DNA of 64,000 nt, from the NCBI RefSeq assembly GCF_014897585.1, contig NZ_JABUXW010000002.1, positions 218,884 to 282,883 of the forward strand, given 5' to 3'. Of this stretch, positions 26,704 to 35,639 are shown in pieces. Every line of letters starts with the position of its first letter. Positions within the stretch are counted from its first letter, which is position 1. Below the pieces are notes generated by a model, which ran no database searches, was not told the DNA's origin, and saw only the letters and a program-made list of their open reading frames with translations. The translations under genes were made by a program, and so were the position numbers. Origin of the DNA: Brachybacterium tyrofermentans (lineage in GTDB: Bacteria > Actinomycetota > Actinomycetes > Actinomycetales > Dermabacteraceae).

Positions 26704-27924
26704 ATGACCGTCAAGCGCGTCGCCCTGCTGACCGCAGGTGGCTATGCCCCCTGCCTGTCCTCCGCCGTCGGCGGCCTCATCGAGCGGTACACCGAGCTGG
26801 TGCCCGATGTCGAGATCATCGCCTACAAGCATGGCTACTGGGGCCTGCTCTCCGGCGAGAAGATCGTCATCGACGACGAGGTGCGCGCCGGCGCCCACGT
26901 GCTGCACAACTACGGCGGCTCCCCGATCGGGAACTCGCGTGTGAAGCTCACCAACACCGCGAACCTCGTCGAGCGCGGACTGATCCAGGAGGGTGAGAAC
27001 GCCCTCGAGGTCGCGGCGAACAAGCTCATGACCGACGGCGTGGACGTCCTGCACACCATCGGCGGCGACGACACCAACACCACTGCCGCGGATCTCGCGA
27101 AATATCTCCACGAGAACGGTCACGAGCTGCAGGTCGTGGGCCTGCCCAAGACCATCGACAACGACATCGTGCCGATCCGTCAGTCCCTCGGCGCGCGGAC
27201 CGCCGCCGAGCAGACCAGCATCTTCGCGCAGAACATCATCGCCGAGCACGGCTCGAACCCGAAGATGCTGATCATCCACGAGATCATGGGCCGTGCCTGC
27301 GGTTACCTGACCGCCGAGGCCGCCGCGTACTACCAGACCTGGCACTCCCAGCAGGAGTGGCTGCCCGGGATCGGCCACCGCGCCGAGCGCTGGGACGTGC
27401 ACGCCGTATTCCTGCCGGAGCTCGCCCTGGACATCGAGGCCGAGGCCGAGCGCCTGAAGGCGGTCATGGACGACGCCGGCTGCGTGAACATCTTCCTGTC
27501 CGAGGGCGCCGGTATCCCGGAGATCATCGCGGAGATGCAGGCTCGCGGCGAGGAGCCCGAGAAGGACCCCTTCGGCCACGTCAAGATCGACCAGATCAAC
27601 CCCGGTCAGTGGTTCGCGAAGCAGTTCTCCGAGAAGCTGGGCGCAGAGAAGGTCATGGTCCAGAAGTCGGGCTACTTCTCGCGCTCCGCGAAGGCCAACG
27701 CCGATGATCTGCGCCTGATCAAGTCCATGACCGACTACGCCGTGCAGGTCGCCCTCGAGGGCGGCTCCGGTCTGGTGGGCCACGACGAGGAGCGCGGTGA
27801 CGTGCTGCGCGCCGTGGAGTTCGAGCGGGTCGCCGGGCACAAGGCCTTCGACGTCTCCCAGCCCTGGTTCCAGGACGTCATGGAGCGCACCGGGCAGACG
27901 ATCGTCCCGGTCCAGGCCCACTGA
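26704..27924 (+). CDS. pfp: Pyrophosphate-dependent 6-phosphofructokinase
   Basis: Reversible phosphorylation of fructose-6-phosphate using pyrophosphate. The 406-residue protein has GGYAPCLSSAV at the N-terminus, the GGDDTN motif at 120-125 (the second Asp marks PPi rather than ATP use), PKTIDNDIV at 149-157, and MGRACGYLTAEAA. A GTG at 26671 is in frame and lies ten bases after a TAGACT -10 (26656-26661), so an 11-residue longer, near-leaderless form is possible. I chose ATG 26704 because the homologous sequence begins there (MTVKRVALLTAGG). The calpain-like gene follows after 43 bases. Confidence 0.93.
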   Translation: MTVKRVALLTAGGYAPCLSSAVGGLIERYTELVPDVEIIAYKHGYWGLLSGEKIVIDDEVRAGAHVLHNYGGSPIGNSRVKLTNTANLVERGLIQEGENALEVAANKLMTDGVDVLHTIGGDDTNTTAADLAKYLHENGHELQVVGLPKTIDNDIVPIRQSLGARTAAEQTSIFAQNIIAEHGSNPKMLIIHEIMGRACGYLTAEAAAYYQTWHSQQEWLPGIGHRAERWDVHAVFLPELALDIEAEAERLKAVMDDAGCVNIFLSEGAGIPEIIAEMQARGEEPEKDPFGHVKIDQINPGQWFAKQFSEKLGAEKVMVQKSGYFSRSAKANADDLRLIKSMTDYAVQVALEGGSGLVGHDEERGDVLRAVEFERVAGHKAFDVSQPWFQDVMERTGQTIVPVQAH

Positions 27925-27967
27925 GCCGACTGAACCGACAGCACCTCTGAGCCTGGAGTCCACTCCC

Positions 27968-28810
27968 GTGAGCGCCGCCGATCCGCAGCACATCGCCCGG
28001 CGACCTCGGGTGCGGACCTGGCGCCGAACTCTTCGCGCGCTCGCCCGTCCTGGGCGGGCGCGCGACGCGTTGGGAGGCGCCCCAGCTGACGCGACCGACG
28101 GGCCCGACGGGCGATCCCGCCTCGCACAGATCACCCCCGGGCCTGCCGGCACGGGCTGGAAGCTCGACAACGGTCCACTGCGATCGCCGCGCCCGCTCCG
28201 CCCCCAGCAGGGCCAGCTGGGCGACTGCTGGGTCATCGCCTCGATGCTCGCGATCCACGAGACCGCACCGGAGCGGCTCGAGGCACTGCTGTCAGCAGCG
28301 CAGGACGGCACGGTGGAGGTTCGCCTCCCCGCCGTCACGGCCCCGATCCGGGTTGATCGACGAATGCCGATCGATGACGGAGGCCGCTTCGTCTACGGCC
28401 GACGGGAGGGCGCGAACCCTGGTTGGGTCGGCGTGCTCGAGAAGGCCGTGGCCGCGCACGTGGCCGGCGGCTACCGCTTCCTGCAGCGCGGCGTCGCCCG
28501 CTTCGGGCTCGAGCTGCTGCTGGGGATGCCGGTGCGGACCCGCCTGCGCCTCCCGTCAGCACGCCGGATCGAGATCTGGCGGCAGGAGCATCGCGCGATC
28601 GCCGCGTCCACCCATCCGCTCAGCGGCCGCGTGATGACTGAGCACGGCCCGCTGCCGCGCAACCACGTCTTCGCCGTCGTCGGGGCGGACCCTCGCAGCG
28701 GGCACGTGCACCTGCGCAACCCCGTACGTCCCGGACGAGTGCTCGTCGTCGACACCCGCAGCTTCCGCCGCGGCTTCCTCTCGATCGACGTCACGCCGCC
28801 CCTTCGCTGA
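27968..28810 (+). CDS. Small calpain-like (C2 family) cysteine protease
   Basis: The 280-residue protein has the calpain catalytic triad in order: Cys87 in QQGQLGDCWVIASM, His233 in RNHVFAVVG, and Asn251 in HLRNPV. These match the classical QGxLGDCWFLA, GHAYSV and RNPWG blocks. Between them GWVGVLEKAVAAHVAGG matches the calpain segment that normally reads WPALLEKAYAKL. It has no calcium-binding EF hands, C2-like domain, signal peptide or membrane segment; the first 65 residues are Arg/Ala/Pro-rich and probably disordered. The start is GTG 27968; ribosome site is weak. It is 43 bases after pfp and may be cotranscribed. The substrate is unknown. Confidence 0.78.
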   Translation: MSAADPQHIARRPRVRTWRRTLRALARPGRARDALGGAPADATDGPDGRSRLAQITPGPAGTGWKLDNGPLRSPRPLRPQQGQLGDCWVIASMLAIHETAPERLEALLSAAQDGTVEVRLPAVTAPIRVDRRMPIDDGGRFVYGRREGANPGWVGVLEKAVAAHVAGGYRFLQRGVARFGLELLLGMPVRTRLRLPSARRIEIWRQEHRAIAASTHPLSGRVMTEHGPLPRNHVFAVVGADPRSGHVHLRNPVRPGRVLVVDTRSFRRGFLSIDVTPPLR

Positions 28811-28880
28811 GCCCGGCCGCTCAGCGACGTCCCCACGACGACGCCCCAACGACTCAGCGGCGACTCAGCTACTCAACGAC

Positions 28881-29531
28881 TCAGTGACGGCTCGGATCGA
28901 CCTCGGCGAAGGTGCGCAGCCACTCGTCGGCGATCAGGCGGTGCCCGGCGATGGTGGGGTGCACGCCGTCGTTCGCGAGACCCGCCGGGGTGTGCCCCAC
29001 GGTCCATGCCGACTCGAGCACCTTCTCGAGGTCCACCACGGCGTGCTGGAACTCGCGGGCGAGATCGCGGATGATCGCGACCTTGGCGTCGAGGTCGTCA
29101 TGGATCTGCGCCGTCTCGCCACTGACGTCGGCGACGAAAGGGATCACCAGGAGCACCGGCGCGGCCGGACGGGTTGCGGAGAGCTGATCGAGCAGGTACC
29201 GGTATCCGGCCTCGAAGTCCTCGTCGGTGACGTGCTCACCCCGGGTGTAGCGGTGCCAGGAATCGTTGACCCCGACATAGATGGTCACGACCTGGGGGTC
29301 GTGCTCGAGACAGTCAGAGCCGAATCGCTCCACGAGGTCCTCGACCTTGTCTCCACCGATCCCCCGGTTGACCACGCGGGCGGTGGGTTCGTGGGCAGCG
29401 AAATGCTCGGCGAGCAGCCGCACATAGCCGTATCCGAGGCCGTCAGGGTCCTCGGTGCGGGAGCAGTCGGTGATCGAGTCCCCGATGAACAGCAGCGTTC
29501 GGGGCTCGGGAAGGGATGGCGTCGTCGTCAT
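28881..29531 (-). CDS. SGNH/GDSL-family esterase
   Basis: Predicted esterase or lipase, 216 residues, with all SGNH blocks: catalytic Ser19 in FIGDSITDC, Gly in RGIGGDKVEDL, Asn in YVGVNDSWHRY, and Asp/His in NDGVHPTIAGHRLIADEW. No signal peptide, so probably cytoplasmic. The catalytic Ser sits within the first 20 residues, which supports the ATG at 29531. The start is preceded by CAGAAT and six bases (CTCCGC), the leaderless layout seen elsewhere. The substrate cannot be read from the sequence; related proteins act on acetylated sugars. Confidence 0.88.
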   Translation of the reverse strand: MTTTPSLPEPRTLLFIGDSITDCSRTEDPDGLGYGYVRLLAEHFAAHEPTARVVNRGIGGDKVEDLVERFGSDCLEHDPQVVTIYVGVNDSWHRYTRGEHVTDEDFEAGYRYLLDQLSATRPAAPVLLVIPFVADVSGETAQIHDDLDAKVAIIRDLAREFQHAVVDLEKVLESAWTVGHTPAGLANDGVHPTIAGHRLIADEWLRTFAEVDPSRH

Positions 29532-29537
29532 GCGGAG

Positions 29538-29543
29538 ATTCTG
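29538..29543 (-). promoter_or_regulatory. Candidate -10, leaderless SGNH esterase gene
   Basis: Reads CAGAAT on the minus strand, six bases before the ATG at 29531. No ribosome site. Weaker hexamer than the TAGAGT examples. Confidence 0.4.
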
Positions 29544-29743
29544 TCAGACCATGCCCCGGCCAGCGTCGCAGCGCCAGGGCGGCCCCTCCTCGCCCTACCG
29601 GTCTCGCACACCTGGGAGTCGGGCGGCACAGCGATAGTGCCTCCACGCACCGCACCCTAGACTGACGATCGACCGATCGCGGGATCGATACCGACCGCGG
29701 CTCGCGACCGTTCCGTCCGCGGATGACTCGTAGGAGTTCTGTG

Positions 29744-30346
29744 ATGTCTGCCCTCATGCTGCCCGCGGTCCCTTTCCCGCTCGACCCGTTGCACGTGCCG
29801 TTCGAGGTCGTCGGCGAGGACGGGCTGCGGGCCACCTCCCAGGCCAGAACCGACATCTTCGCTCCGCCCTTCCCCGGCGCGGAGCCCACGCTCACTGCGG
29901 GGACGTTGTTCGGCACCGCGCCCGAGGGTGACTTCCAGTTCAGCGCACGGATCACGGTCGACTTCCTTTCGACCTTCGATGCCGGGGTGCTGATGCTCTG
30001 GCACGACGAGGAGCACTGGGCGAAGCTGTGCTTCGAGTCCGCTCCGGACGGCAGCCCGACGGTGGTGTCAGTGGTCAACCGCACCGTCTCCGATGACGCG
30101 AACGCGCAGGTCGTCAAGGCCGAGCACGTGTGGATGAGGATCAGCCGGGTGGATGGCATCTACCTGTTCCACAGCTCGTTCGACGGCCAGCGGTGGGACA
30201 TGGTGCGCCTCTTCGCCCTCGAGTCCCCCCGTCCTCTGCAGATCGGCTTCGAGGTGCAGTCGCCGACCGGCGACGGCTGCGATGTCGTCTTCGACCAGAT
30301 CTCCTTCGCGTCGACGCGCCTGGAGGGCCAGCGCGACGGCTCCTGA
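29744..30346 (+). CDS. DUF1349 domain protein
   Basis: A 200-residue cytoplasmic protein with a concanavalin-like beta-sandwich of the DUF1349 family: DFQFSARITVDFLSTFDAGVL, WHDEEHWAKLCFE, VVNRTVSDDANA, VWMRISRVDGIYLFHSSFDG and QIGFEVQSPTGDGCDVVFDQ. TAGGAG lies seven bases before the ATG at 29744. Family members occur beside sugar enzymes and may bind carbohydrates, but no function is established. It is followed by the initiator tRNA terminators, convergent with it. Confidence 0.88.
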   Translation: MSALMLPAVPFPLDPLHVPFEVVGEDGLRATSQARTDIFAPPFPGAEPTLTAGTLFGTAPEGDFQFSARITVDFLSTFDAGVLMLWHDEEHWAKLCFESAPDGSPTVVSVVNRTVSDDANAQVVKAEHVWMRISRVDGIYLFHSSFDGQRWDMVRLFALESPRPLQIGFEVQSPTGDGCDVVFDQISFASTRLEGQRDGS

Positions 30347-30410
30347 GAACTTCTGGCGCCAGGAATCGGGCATCTGAAGCATCCCTGGTTCGCCGCCAGC
30401 ACAACGCACG

Positions 30411-30448
30411 AGGGCCCCTGATCAGTGTTTCCACTGGCCAGGGGCCCT
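30411..30448 (-). terminator. Terminator of first tRNA-fMet
   Basis: Hairpin with arms AGGGCCCCTG plus an inner GCCAGTG/CACTG stem, just downstream (minus strand) of the tRNA. The inner part is shared with the terminator of the second copy. Confidence 0.75.
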
Positions 30449-30453
30449 ATCTC

Positions 30454-30528
<75 letters not shown>

Positions 30529-30540
30529 TCGATAACCAGT

Positions 30541-30570
30541 ACTTTACGGTGATCGCCCCATGACGTCCAA
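30541..30570 (-). promoter_or_regulatory. Promoter of tRNA-fMet copy 1
   Basis: Minus strand TTGGAC (30565-30570), 18-base spacer, TAAAGT (30541-30546), 12 bases before the tRNA. The same boxes and spacing precede copy 2. Confidence 0.75.
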
Positions 30571-30720
30571 CCAGGGGAAACAGAATGTCAGAGTCATCAC
30601 GGCGGCAGTGGCCAGCACATCTGCCGCCACCAGGAGCACAGATCGATACTGCCGATGAGGATTCCACGGATACCGGACCACATGAACCGGCACTGGACGT
30701 GCTTCGGGGGGGAATAGCGA

Positions 30721-30758
30721 AAGGCCCCCGGTCAGTGTCTCCACTGGCCGAGGGCCTT
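30721..30758 (-). terminator. Terminator of second tRNA-fMet
   Basis: Hairpin with outer arms AAGGCCC/GGGCCTT and the inner CACTG/CAGTG stem; one outer mismatch. Related to the terminator at 30411-30448, consistent with duplication of the whole unit. Confidence 0.7.
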
Positions 30759-30764
30759 CTCTTC

Positions 30765-30839
<75 letters not shown>

Positions 30840-30851
30840 TCGGTGATCCCT

Positions 30852-30881
30852 ACTTTACGGGGATCCCCTGCCAGCGTCCAA
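30852..30881 (-). promoter_or_regulatory. Promoter of tRNA-fMet copy 2
   Basis: Minus strand TTGGAC (30876-30881), 18-base spacer, TAAAGT (30852-30857), identical boxes to copy 1 while the spacers differ. Confidence 0.75.
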
Positions 30882-31028
30882 CCAGACCCCTCCCGACGTG
30901 TGCCATGACACGTTCACGGCCCGTTCACCTGGGTGGACACGCATGGACAGACGGCAGGACGCCCGGCGCCCCCGGTCGTGGACCAGAGATGCCGGGCGTC
31001 CTGAGAGAGGCTCGGTACCCTCAGCCGG

Positions 31029-34000
31029 TCAGCCTTCGCCGCCGTCCGATGGGGCCGGCGTGCCGGTCCCTCCGAGTTCCCCATTGGCCGCCACGGCCCG
31101 GTTCAGAGCATCGGCGAGACGATCCTGAGCCTCACCGTAGGCAGCCCAGTCGCCCTCGGCCATCGCCTTCTCGGAGTCGGCCACCGCGGTGTCCATGTCC
31201 GTGAGCGCCTTGTCGAGCTGCTCCTGCGTGGTGCCGGCGTCCGCTGCCGGCTTCTCCCCGTCAGCAGGCTCCTCGCCGTCGGCCGGCTCCTCGCCCTCAG
31301 CAGGAGCGTCGACCGCGCCCTCACCGGTCTCGGTGTCGGCCGTCCCGGCGACCCCGTCGGGATCGGAGACCGAGGCGTCGCCGGCGGTCGCGCCGGAGTC
31401 GCCGCCGAAGACGAGGTCCAGGGCTTCGTCGAGCGTCGGGGCGAACCCGATCTTCTCGCCGAAGGAGACCAGCACCATCTGCAGCAGCGGGTACTGCGTA
31501 CCGCCGCCGGAGGCGGAGGACTGCAGGTAGACCGGCTGCACGTACAGCAAGCCGCCGCCGACCGGCAAGGTGAGCAGGTTCCCGTTGATCACCTCGGAGT
31601 TGCCGGACTTCAGCAGGTTCAGGGCCTGCGAGACGTTCGGCTCCGAGTTGAACGTGGCCTGCACCTGGCCGGGCCCGTTGACGGGGTTCGTCGCGGGCAG
31701 CACGAGCAGGGTCATGTTGCCGTAGGTGTCCGCCGGGTTCCCCTCGTCCTTGCCCGTCTCCGAGTCGACGGCGAGGAAGCCCGTGAGCACGTTCTGGCCC
31801 TGAGCCGGGATGTAGCTCGAGGAGAGCGTGAACCCTGGTTGCTCCATGCCGGGAATCTGCATGGTGAGGTACATCGGCGGCTGCGTCGCCTGCGCCCCCG
31901 TGGAGCCGTCAGGGTTGGTGGGCGCCGGCTTGGTGGGATCCGGGGGCGTCTCCCAGAAGTCCTGGGCACCGAAGAAGTCATCGGCCTGGGTCACGTGATA
32001 CGTGCCCAGCAGCTCACGCTGCGCCTTGAAGTAGTCCGACGGGTAGCGCAGATGGCTCATCAGCTCACCGCTGATCTCGCTGGCCGGGTGGATCGCCTCG
32101 GGGAACACCTCGGACCACGCCTTGAGGATCGGGTCCTCCGTGTCCCAGGCGTACAGGGTCACCGAGCCGTCGAAGGCGTTGACGGTGGCCTTGACCCCGT
32201 TGCGCATGTAGTTCGCGCTGTTCTCGCGGTTCTGCGAGGTCTCGCCCGGGTCGGTCTGCGAATCGGCGATCGCCGTGTCGAGATTGAGGGTGCGCGAATA
32301 GGGATAGGCATCGGTGGTGGTGTAGCCGTCGACCACCCACACCAGCTCATCGTCGACGACCGCGGGGTACATCTGCGAGTCGAGCGAGAGGAAGGGGGCG
32401 ACCTCCCGGACACGCTGCTGCGGATCGCGGTCGTACAGGATCTGCGACTCCTCGTTGAGGTAGCCGGAGATCAGGACGTTGGGATCACGGAACTTGATCG
32501 AGTAGAGCAGCTGGTTGAAGAACCCGCCGACGGAGGGCCCACCATCGCCCTGGTAGGTGTTGTTGACCTGCTGGCCGCCCTCTTCGCCATCCGTGCCCGA
32601 CTGGTAGTCGAACTCCTCGGGCTCCGACCCTTCGGGGGCGCCGACGATGGAATAGTCCGGTGAGTGCTTGCCGAAGTACACCCGCTCCTCGTACTCGCCG
32701 AACGCACCCTTGCCCGGGACTCCGGACTGCAGGAAGCTCGGTTCGCCGTCAGCATTGCGCTGATTGCCGTACGCGGCCGCCGCGCCATATCCATGGGTGT
32801 AGATGATGTGCTGGTCGACCCAGGATCGAGTGTTGAGCTCGAACTTGTCCGGCCGCAGCTCGCGCACACCGACGACGGTGTCCTGGAGCTCGCCCTCCAT
32901 CTCATAGCGGTCCACGCTGAGGACCTCGTCGAAGCCCCAGTACCGACGGTTCGCCTCACGCTGCTCGAAGGTGGGCGAGATGATGTTGGGATCCATCAGA
33001 CGGATCTGCGTGGTGGTCGAGGCGTCCTCGCGCAGGGCTCCGGGCTCGGCGTCGGTGGTGGCCGTGTACGGGACCTCCTCGACGTCGTCGATGTTGAAGG
33101 CGGCGCGGGTCGCGTCGATGTTCCGCTGGATGTAGGGCTGCTCGAGCGTGCGCTCGTTGGGCTGGACCTTGAACTGCTGGATGGCCCAGGGGTACAGGCT
33201 GCCGACGGCGAGCGTGGACAGGATCATCAGGCCCGCACCGATCGCGGGGATCCTCCAGTCCGAGCGGAAGATCCACAGCACGAACAGCGCGGCCACGGCC
33301 ACGGAGGCGATCGCGAGGATCGTCTGCGCGGGAAGGATCGCGTGGACGTCGGTGTACGACGCCCCGTGGAAGCGATCGTTCTGGTTCACGAGCATGTCAT
33401 AGCGCTGGAACCAGTGGCCTGCGCCGAGCAGCAGCACGTAGATCGCCGCGAGCACGCCGAGATGCCTGCGTGCAGATCGTGTGACCTCGAGGCCGTTCTC
33501 CTGGCCCCAGGCGACGCCGCCGTAGATGAAGTGACCGATGAGGGCTCCGACGATCGCCACCAGCATGACGAACTGCCCGAAGGAGATGATCAGGTCGATC
33601 ACCGGGAGTGTGAAGACGTAGAAGCCGACATCATTCCCGAAGATCGGATCGGTCTCCCCGAACTTCTGGGGATGCAGGAACAGCTGCACGGCCTGCCAGC
33701 TGCGGGAGGCAGCCAGACCGCCGAAGGCGCCGATGATGAGGGGCGCTGCGATGGTCAGCCCCTTCCGCAGGGGATCCACCGCGGCGCGGAACTGCTCGAG
33801 CGCCTCCTGCTCGCGGGTGACCGGCGGATAGATCGGACGCTTGGCGTAGCCGATGCGCAGACTGAAGAACAACGGCACCGCGAAGAGGATGAACCCGATG
33901 ACGAACAGGATGCCCTGCGTGAGCCAGCGGACGGTGAGCACATCGGTGAAATCGAGCTGATCCATCCAGAGGTACTTGGTCCACACCTCGGAGGCGACAA

Positions 34001-34139
34001 CCAGCAGCACCACCAGCGCTGCGATGACGATCGCGGTGATCCCGAGCGGGGAGATCCTCCGGGTCGTGGACGTGCTCGAATCAGGGGCCGGACGCGGGCG
34101 CGGCCGGGGTGCATCGCCGAATGGGGCGGAGAAACTCAC
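31029..34139 (-). CDS. UPF0182 family large membrane protein
   Basis: A 1036-residue protein of the actinobacterial/cyanobacterial UPF0182 family, function unknown. After a Pro/Arg-rich N-terminus it has seven membrane segments in the first 310 residues (for example LGITAIVIAALVVLLVVAS, ILFVIGFILFAVPLFFSLRI, QFVMLVAIVGALIGHFIYGG), then a large extracytoplasmic domain (RRYWGFDEVLSVDRYEM, PFLSLDSQMYPAVVDDELVW). The last 110 residues are acidic, with repeats of GEEPADGE, and end with a predicted helix. The GTG at 34139 (VSFSAPFGDAP) follows GAGG; longer in-frame sequence upstream looks non-coding. A PPA1309 gene is divergent, a recurrent neighbour. Confidence 0.93.
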   Translation of the reverse strand: MSFSAPFGDAPRPRPRPAPDSSTSTTRRISPLGITAIVIAALVVLLVVASEVWTKYLWMDQLDFTDVLTVRWLTQGILFVIGFILFAVPLFFSLRIGYAKRPIYPPVTREQEALEQFRAAVDPLRKGLTIAAPLIIGAFGGLAASRSWQAVQLFLHPQKFGETDPIFGNDVGFYVFTLPVIDLIISFGQFVMLVAIVGALIGHFIYGGVAWGQENGLEVTRSARRHLGVLAAIYVLLLGAGHWFQRYDMLVNQNDRFHGASYTDVHAILPAQTILAIASVAVAALFVLWIFRSDWRIPAIGAGLMILSTLAVGSLYPWAIQQFKVQPNERTLEQPYIQRNIDATRAAFNIDDVEEVPYTATTDAEPGALREDASTTTQIRLMDPNIISPTFEQREANRRYWGFDEVLSVDRYEMEGELQDTVVGVRELRPDKFELNTRSWVDQHIIYTHGYGAAAAYGNQRNADGEPSFLQSGVPGKGAFGEYEERVYFGKHSPDYSIVGAPEGSEPEEFDYQSGTDGEEGGQQVNNTYQGDGGPSVGGFFNQLLYSIKFRDPNVLISGYLNEESQILYDRDPQQRVREVAPFLSLDSQMYPAVVDDELVWVVDGYTTTDAYPYSRTLNLDTAIADSQTDPGETSQNRENSANYMRNGVKATVNAFDGSVTLYAWDTEDPILKAWSEVFPEAIHPASEISGELMSHLRYPSDYFKAQRELLGTYHVTQADDFFGAQDFWETPPDPTKPAPTNPDGSTGAQATQPPMYLTMQIPGMEQPGFTLSSSYIPAQGQNVLTGFLAVDSETGKDEGNPADTYGNMTLLVLPATNPVNGPGQVQATFNSEPNVSQALNLLKSGNSEVINGNLLTLPVGGGLLYVQPVYLQSSASGGGTQYPLLQMVLVSFGEKIGFAPTLDEALDLVFGGDSGATAGDASVSDPDGVAGTADTETGEGAVDAPAEGEEPADGEEPADGEKPAADAGTTQEQLDKALTDMDTAVADSEKAMAEGDWAAYGEAQDRLADALNRAVAANGELGGTGTPAPSDGGEG

Positions 34140-34293
34140 GGATAACCTCGGGTGCCTCGGTGTCGGAGAGCACGGGTCCGCTGCGCCAACGCAGGAAGGG
34201 CGACCGGTCTCCGGGTACAGTGTGGTGCCGCCGCGTACAGAGCGGTGACGCGTCCATTCTGTCAGGCGAACCTGTAAGGGACCTCTCGATCCG

Positions 34294-34845
34294 ATGACGA
34301 CTCCCGATACGGACCCTCTCGACGCTCCGACGGCGGCCCTCGCCGCTGCGGTGCTCGACATCTCCCGTCACATCGAGGGCGCATCCCTCCCCGCGCCGCG
34401 CCTCTATGCACTGGCCCGCAGTGCAGAGCTGATGGCCGCCTCCCCCGCGCTCGCCGGCCTGCTCGGGGTCGGCGCGGACGGCACCGGCGCCCCGGACGAT
34501 CTGCATCTGACGCCGATTGATCTCGACGATGGCGCCTCCGACCAGAACGACATCTCTGCATCCCAGGACCCCTTGGCTGCGCTGCAGGTCGTGGAGTGGC
34601 CGGATCTGGCGGCCGGCGGTGCGATCGCCTGCGAGCTCTCCCCCTCCACGTGGGCACTGCACGAGAATGATTCCCGGGCCACGATTCCCACGGACCGGGC
34701 TCTGCGCGTGGTCGTCGCCGCCCTGCCCGACGGGACGACGTGGTCCGCGGTGCATCGCGGCGACAAGAACGGTTATGTCCTCGGCGCCGCGCTGCTCCCG
34801 GACGTCGCCACCGCTCTGGTGCAGACGCTGCAGCCCCTCGACTGA
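34294..34845 (+). CDS. PPA1309 family protein
   Basis: A 183-residue soluble protein of the PPA1309 family found beside UPF0182 genes in actinobacteria. Recognisable parts are AALAAAVLDISRHIEG at the N-terminus, RLYALARSAELMA, VEWPDLAAGGAIACE, and RALRVVVAALPDGTTWSAV followed by a C-terminal helix. No catalytic motif is evident. The start ATG at 34294 has a weak AAGGGA 14 bases upstream. Function unknown; the conserved pairing suggests a link to the membrane protein. Confidence 0.85.
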   Translation: MTTPDTDPLDAPTAALAAAVLDISRHIEGASLPAPRLYALARSAELMAASPALAGLLGVGADGTGAPDDLHLTPIDLDDGASDQNDISASQDPLAALQVVEWPDLAAGGAIACELSPSTWALHENDSRATIPTDRALRVVVAALPDGTTWSAVHRGDKNGYVLGAALLPDVATALVQTLQPLD

Positions 34846-34872
34846 GCTACGTTCAGGGCGGTTGCTGCCCGC

Positions 34873-35364
34873 TCAGGACGCGCCGGCCAGCACGGAGTCC
34901 TCCGCCGAGCTCCCCGTGAGCTCCTCGGCGACGTCGGGATCGCCGGTTCCCGTCCCGAGAAGCTCTCCCGTGTCGCGGTTGAGGTCGGGAACCTCGTCCG
35001 CCCGCATCGGGCGGGTGAAGGCCGTGGTCCCGAAGGTGAGGTCATGGCCGATCGCCTCGGCCTGCAGTGTCAGGGTGTGTCGCTGGGTGCCGTCATCCGC
35101 CTGCCATTCCGAGCTGCCGAGCCGACCGGTGACCACCAGCGGCTGCCCCTTCTTCACGGAGGCCAGCACATTGCGGGCCAGCGCACGGCGGGTGTAGACG
35201 CTCACGAATTCCGTCTTGCGATCGGTGAAATCGCTCTTGGCGGAGTCGTAGTAGCGCCCGGTGACGGCGATGCGCACGATGGTCGTGGTGGTGCCGTCCT
35301 CGTGCTGACGGGAGCTGGGATCCGCCGTCGCGTTCCCCATGAGGGTCGTCTGGATATCGCGCAT
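34873..35364 (-). CDS. ssb: Single-stranded DNA-binding protein (secondary SSB)
   Basis: OB-fold protein binding single-stranded DNA, 163 residues. The N-terminus MRDIQTTLMGNATADPSSR and the segments TDRKTEFVSVYTRRALARNVLASVKKGQPLVVTGRL and LQAEAIGHDLTFGTTAF fit SSB paralogues of actinobacteria. It lacks the acidic C-terminal DDEPPF-type tip that recruits partner proteins, ending instead in AEDSVLAGAS. This suggests a specialised or non-essential SSB such as Streptomyces SsbB. The start at 35364 has GGAAGGACATCACC upstream; longer in-frame sequence is ignored. Confidence 0.85.
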   Translation of the reverse strand: MRDIQTTLMGNATADPSSRQHEDGTTTTIVRIAVTGRYYDSAKSDFTDRKTEFVSVYTRRALARNVLASVKKGQPLVVTGRLGSSEWQADDGTQRHTLTLQAEAIGHDLTFGTTAFTRPMRADEVPDLNRDTGELLGTGTGDPDVAEELTGSSAEDSVLAGAS

Positions 35365-35546
35365 GGTGATGTCCTTCCTGGAGTGCCGGGGACCTCCCGG
35401 CGTCGGCTCCGTGCCGATGGATCCAGGGTTGCCGTTCACGCAGGCGCCTTCCAGAGCGGCGTCGTCGTTGTGGACGACGGGGCACTGGGGAGGAAGGGTC
35501 GCCTCTCCTCTGCGGGGACCGAAGGTGCTGGACACCTGGACACATG

Positions 35547-35579
35547 GAACGGCCGGCCCCACGAGGGGACCGGCCGTTC
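35547..35579 (-). terminator. Terminator after sodA
   Basis: Hairpin GAACGGCCGG-CCCC with loop ACGA and a single bulged A on one arm, located 60 bases after the sodA stop and before ssb. Confidence 0.7.
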
Positions 35580-35639
35580 GCGCAGCGATGCTGCAGCTCA
35601 GCGACTGCAGAACGAGCGCTGCAGATCAGATGCTGAGGA

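Noticed and set aside
28811..28880. Repeated ACTCAG motifs after the calpain-like gene
   Set aside because: Irregular spacing and no hairpin or conserved unit; probably chance in a short gap.
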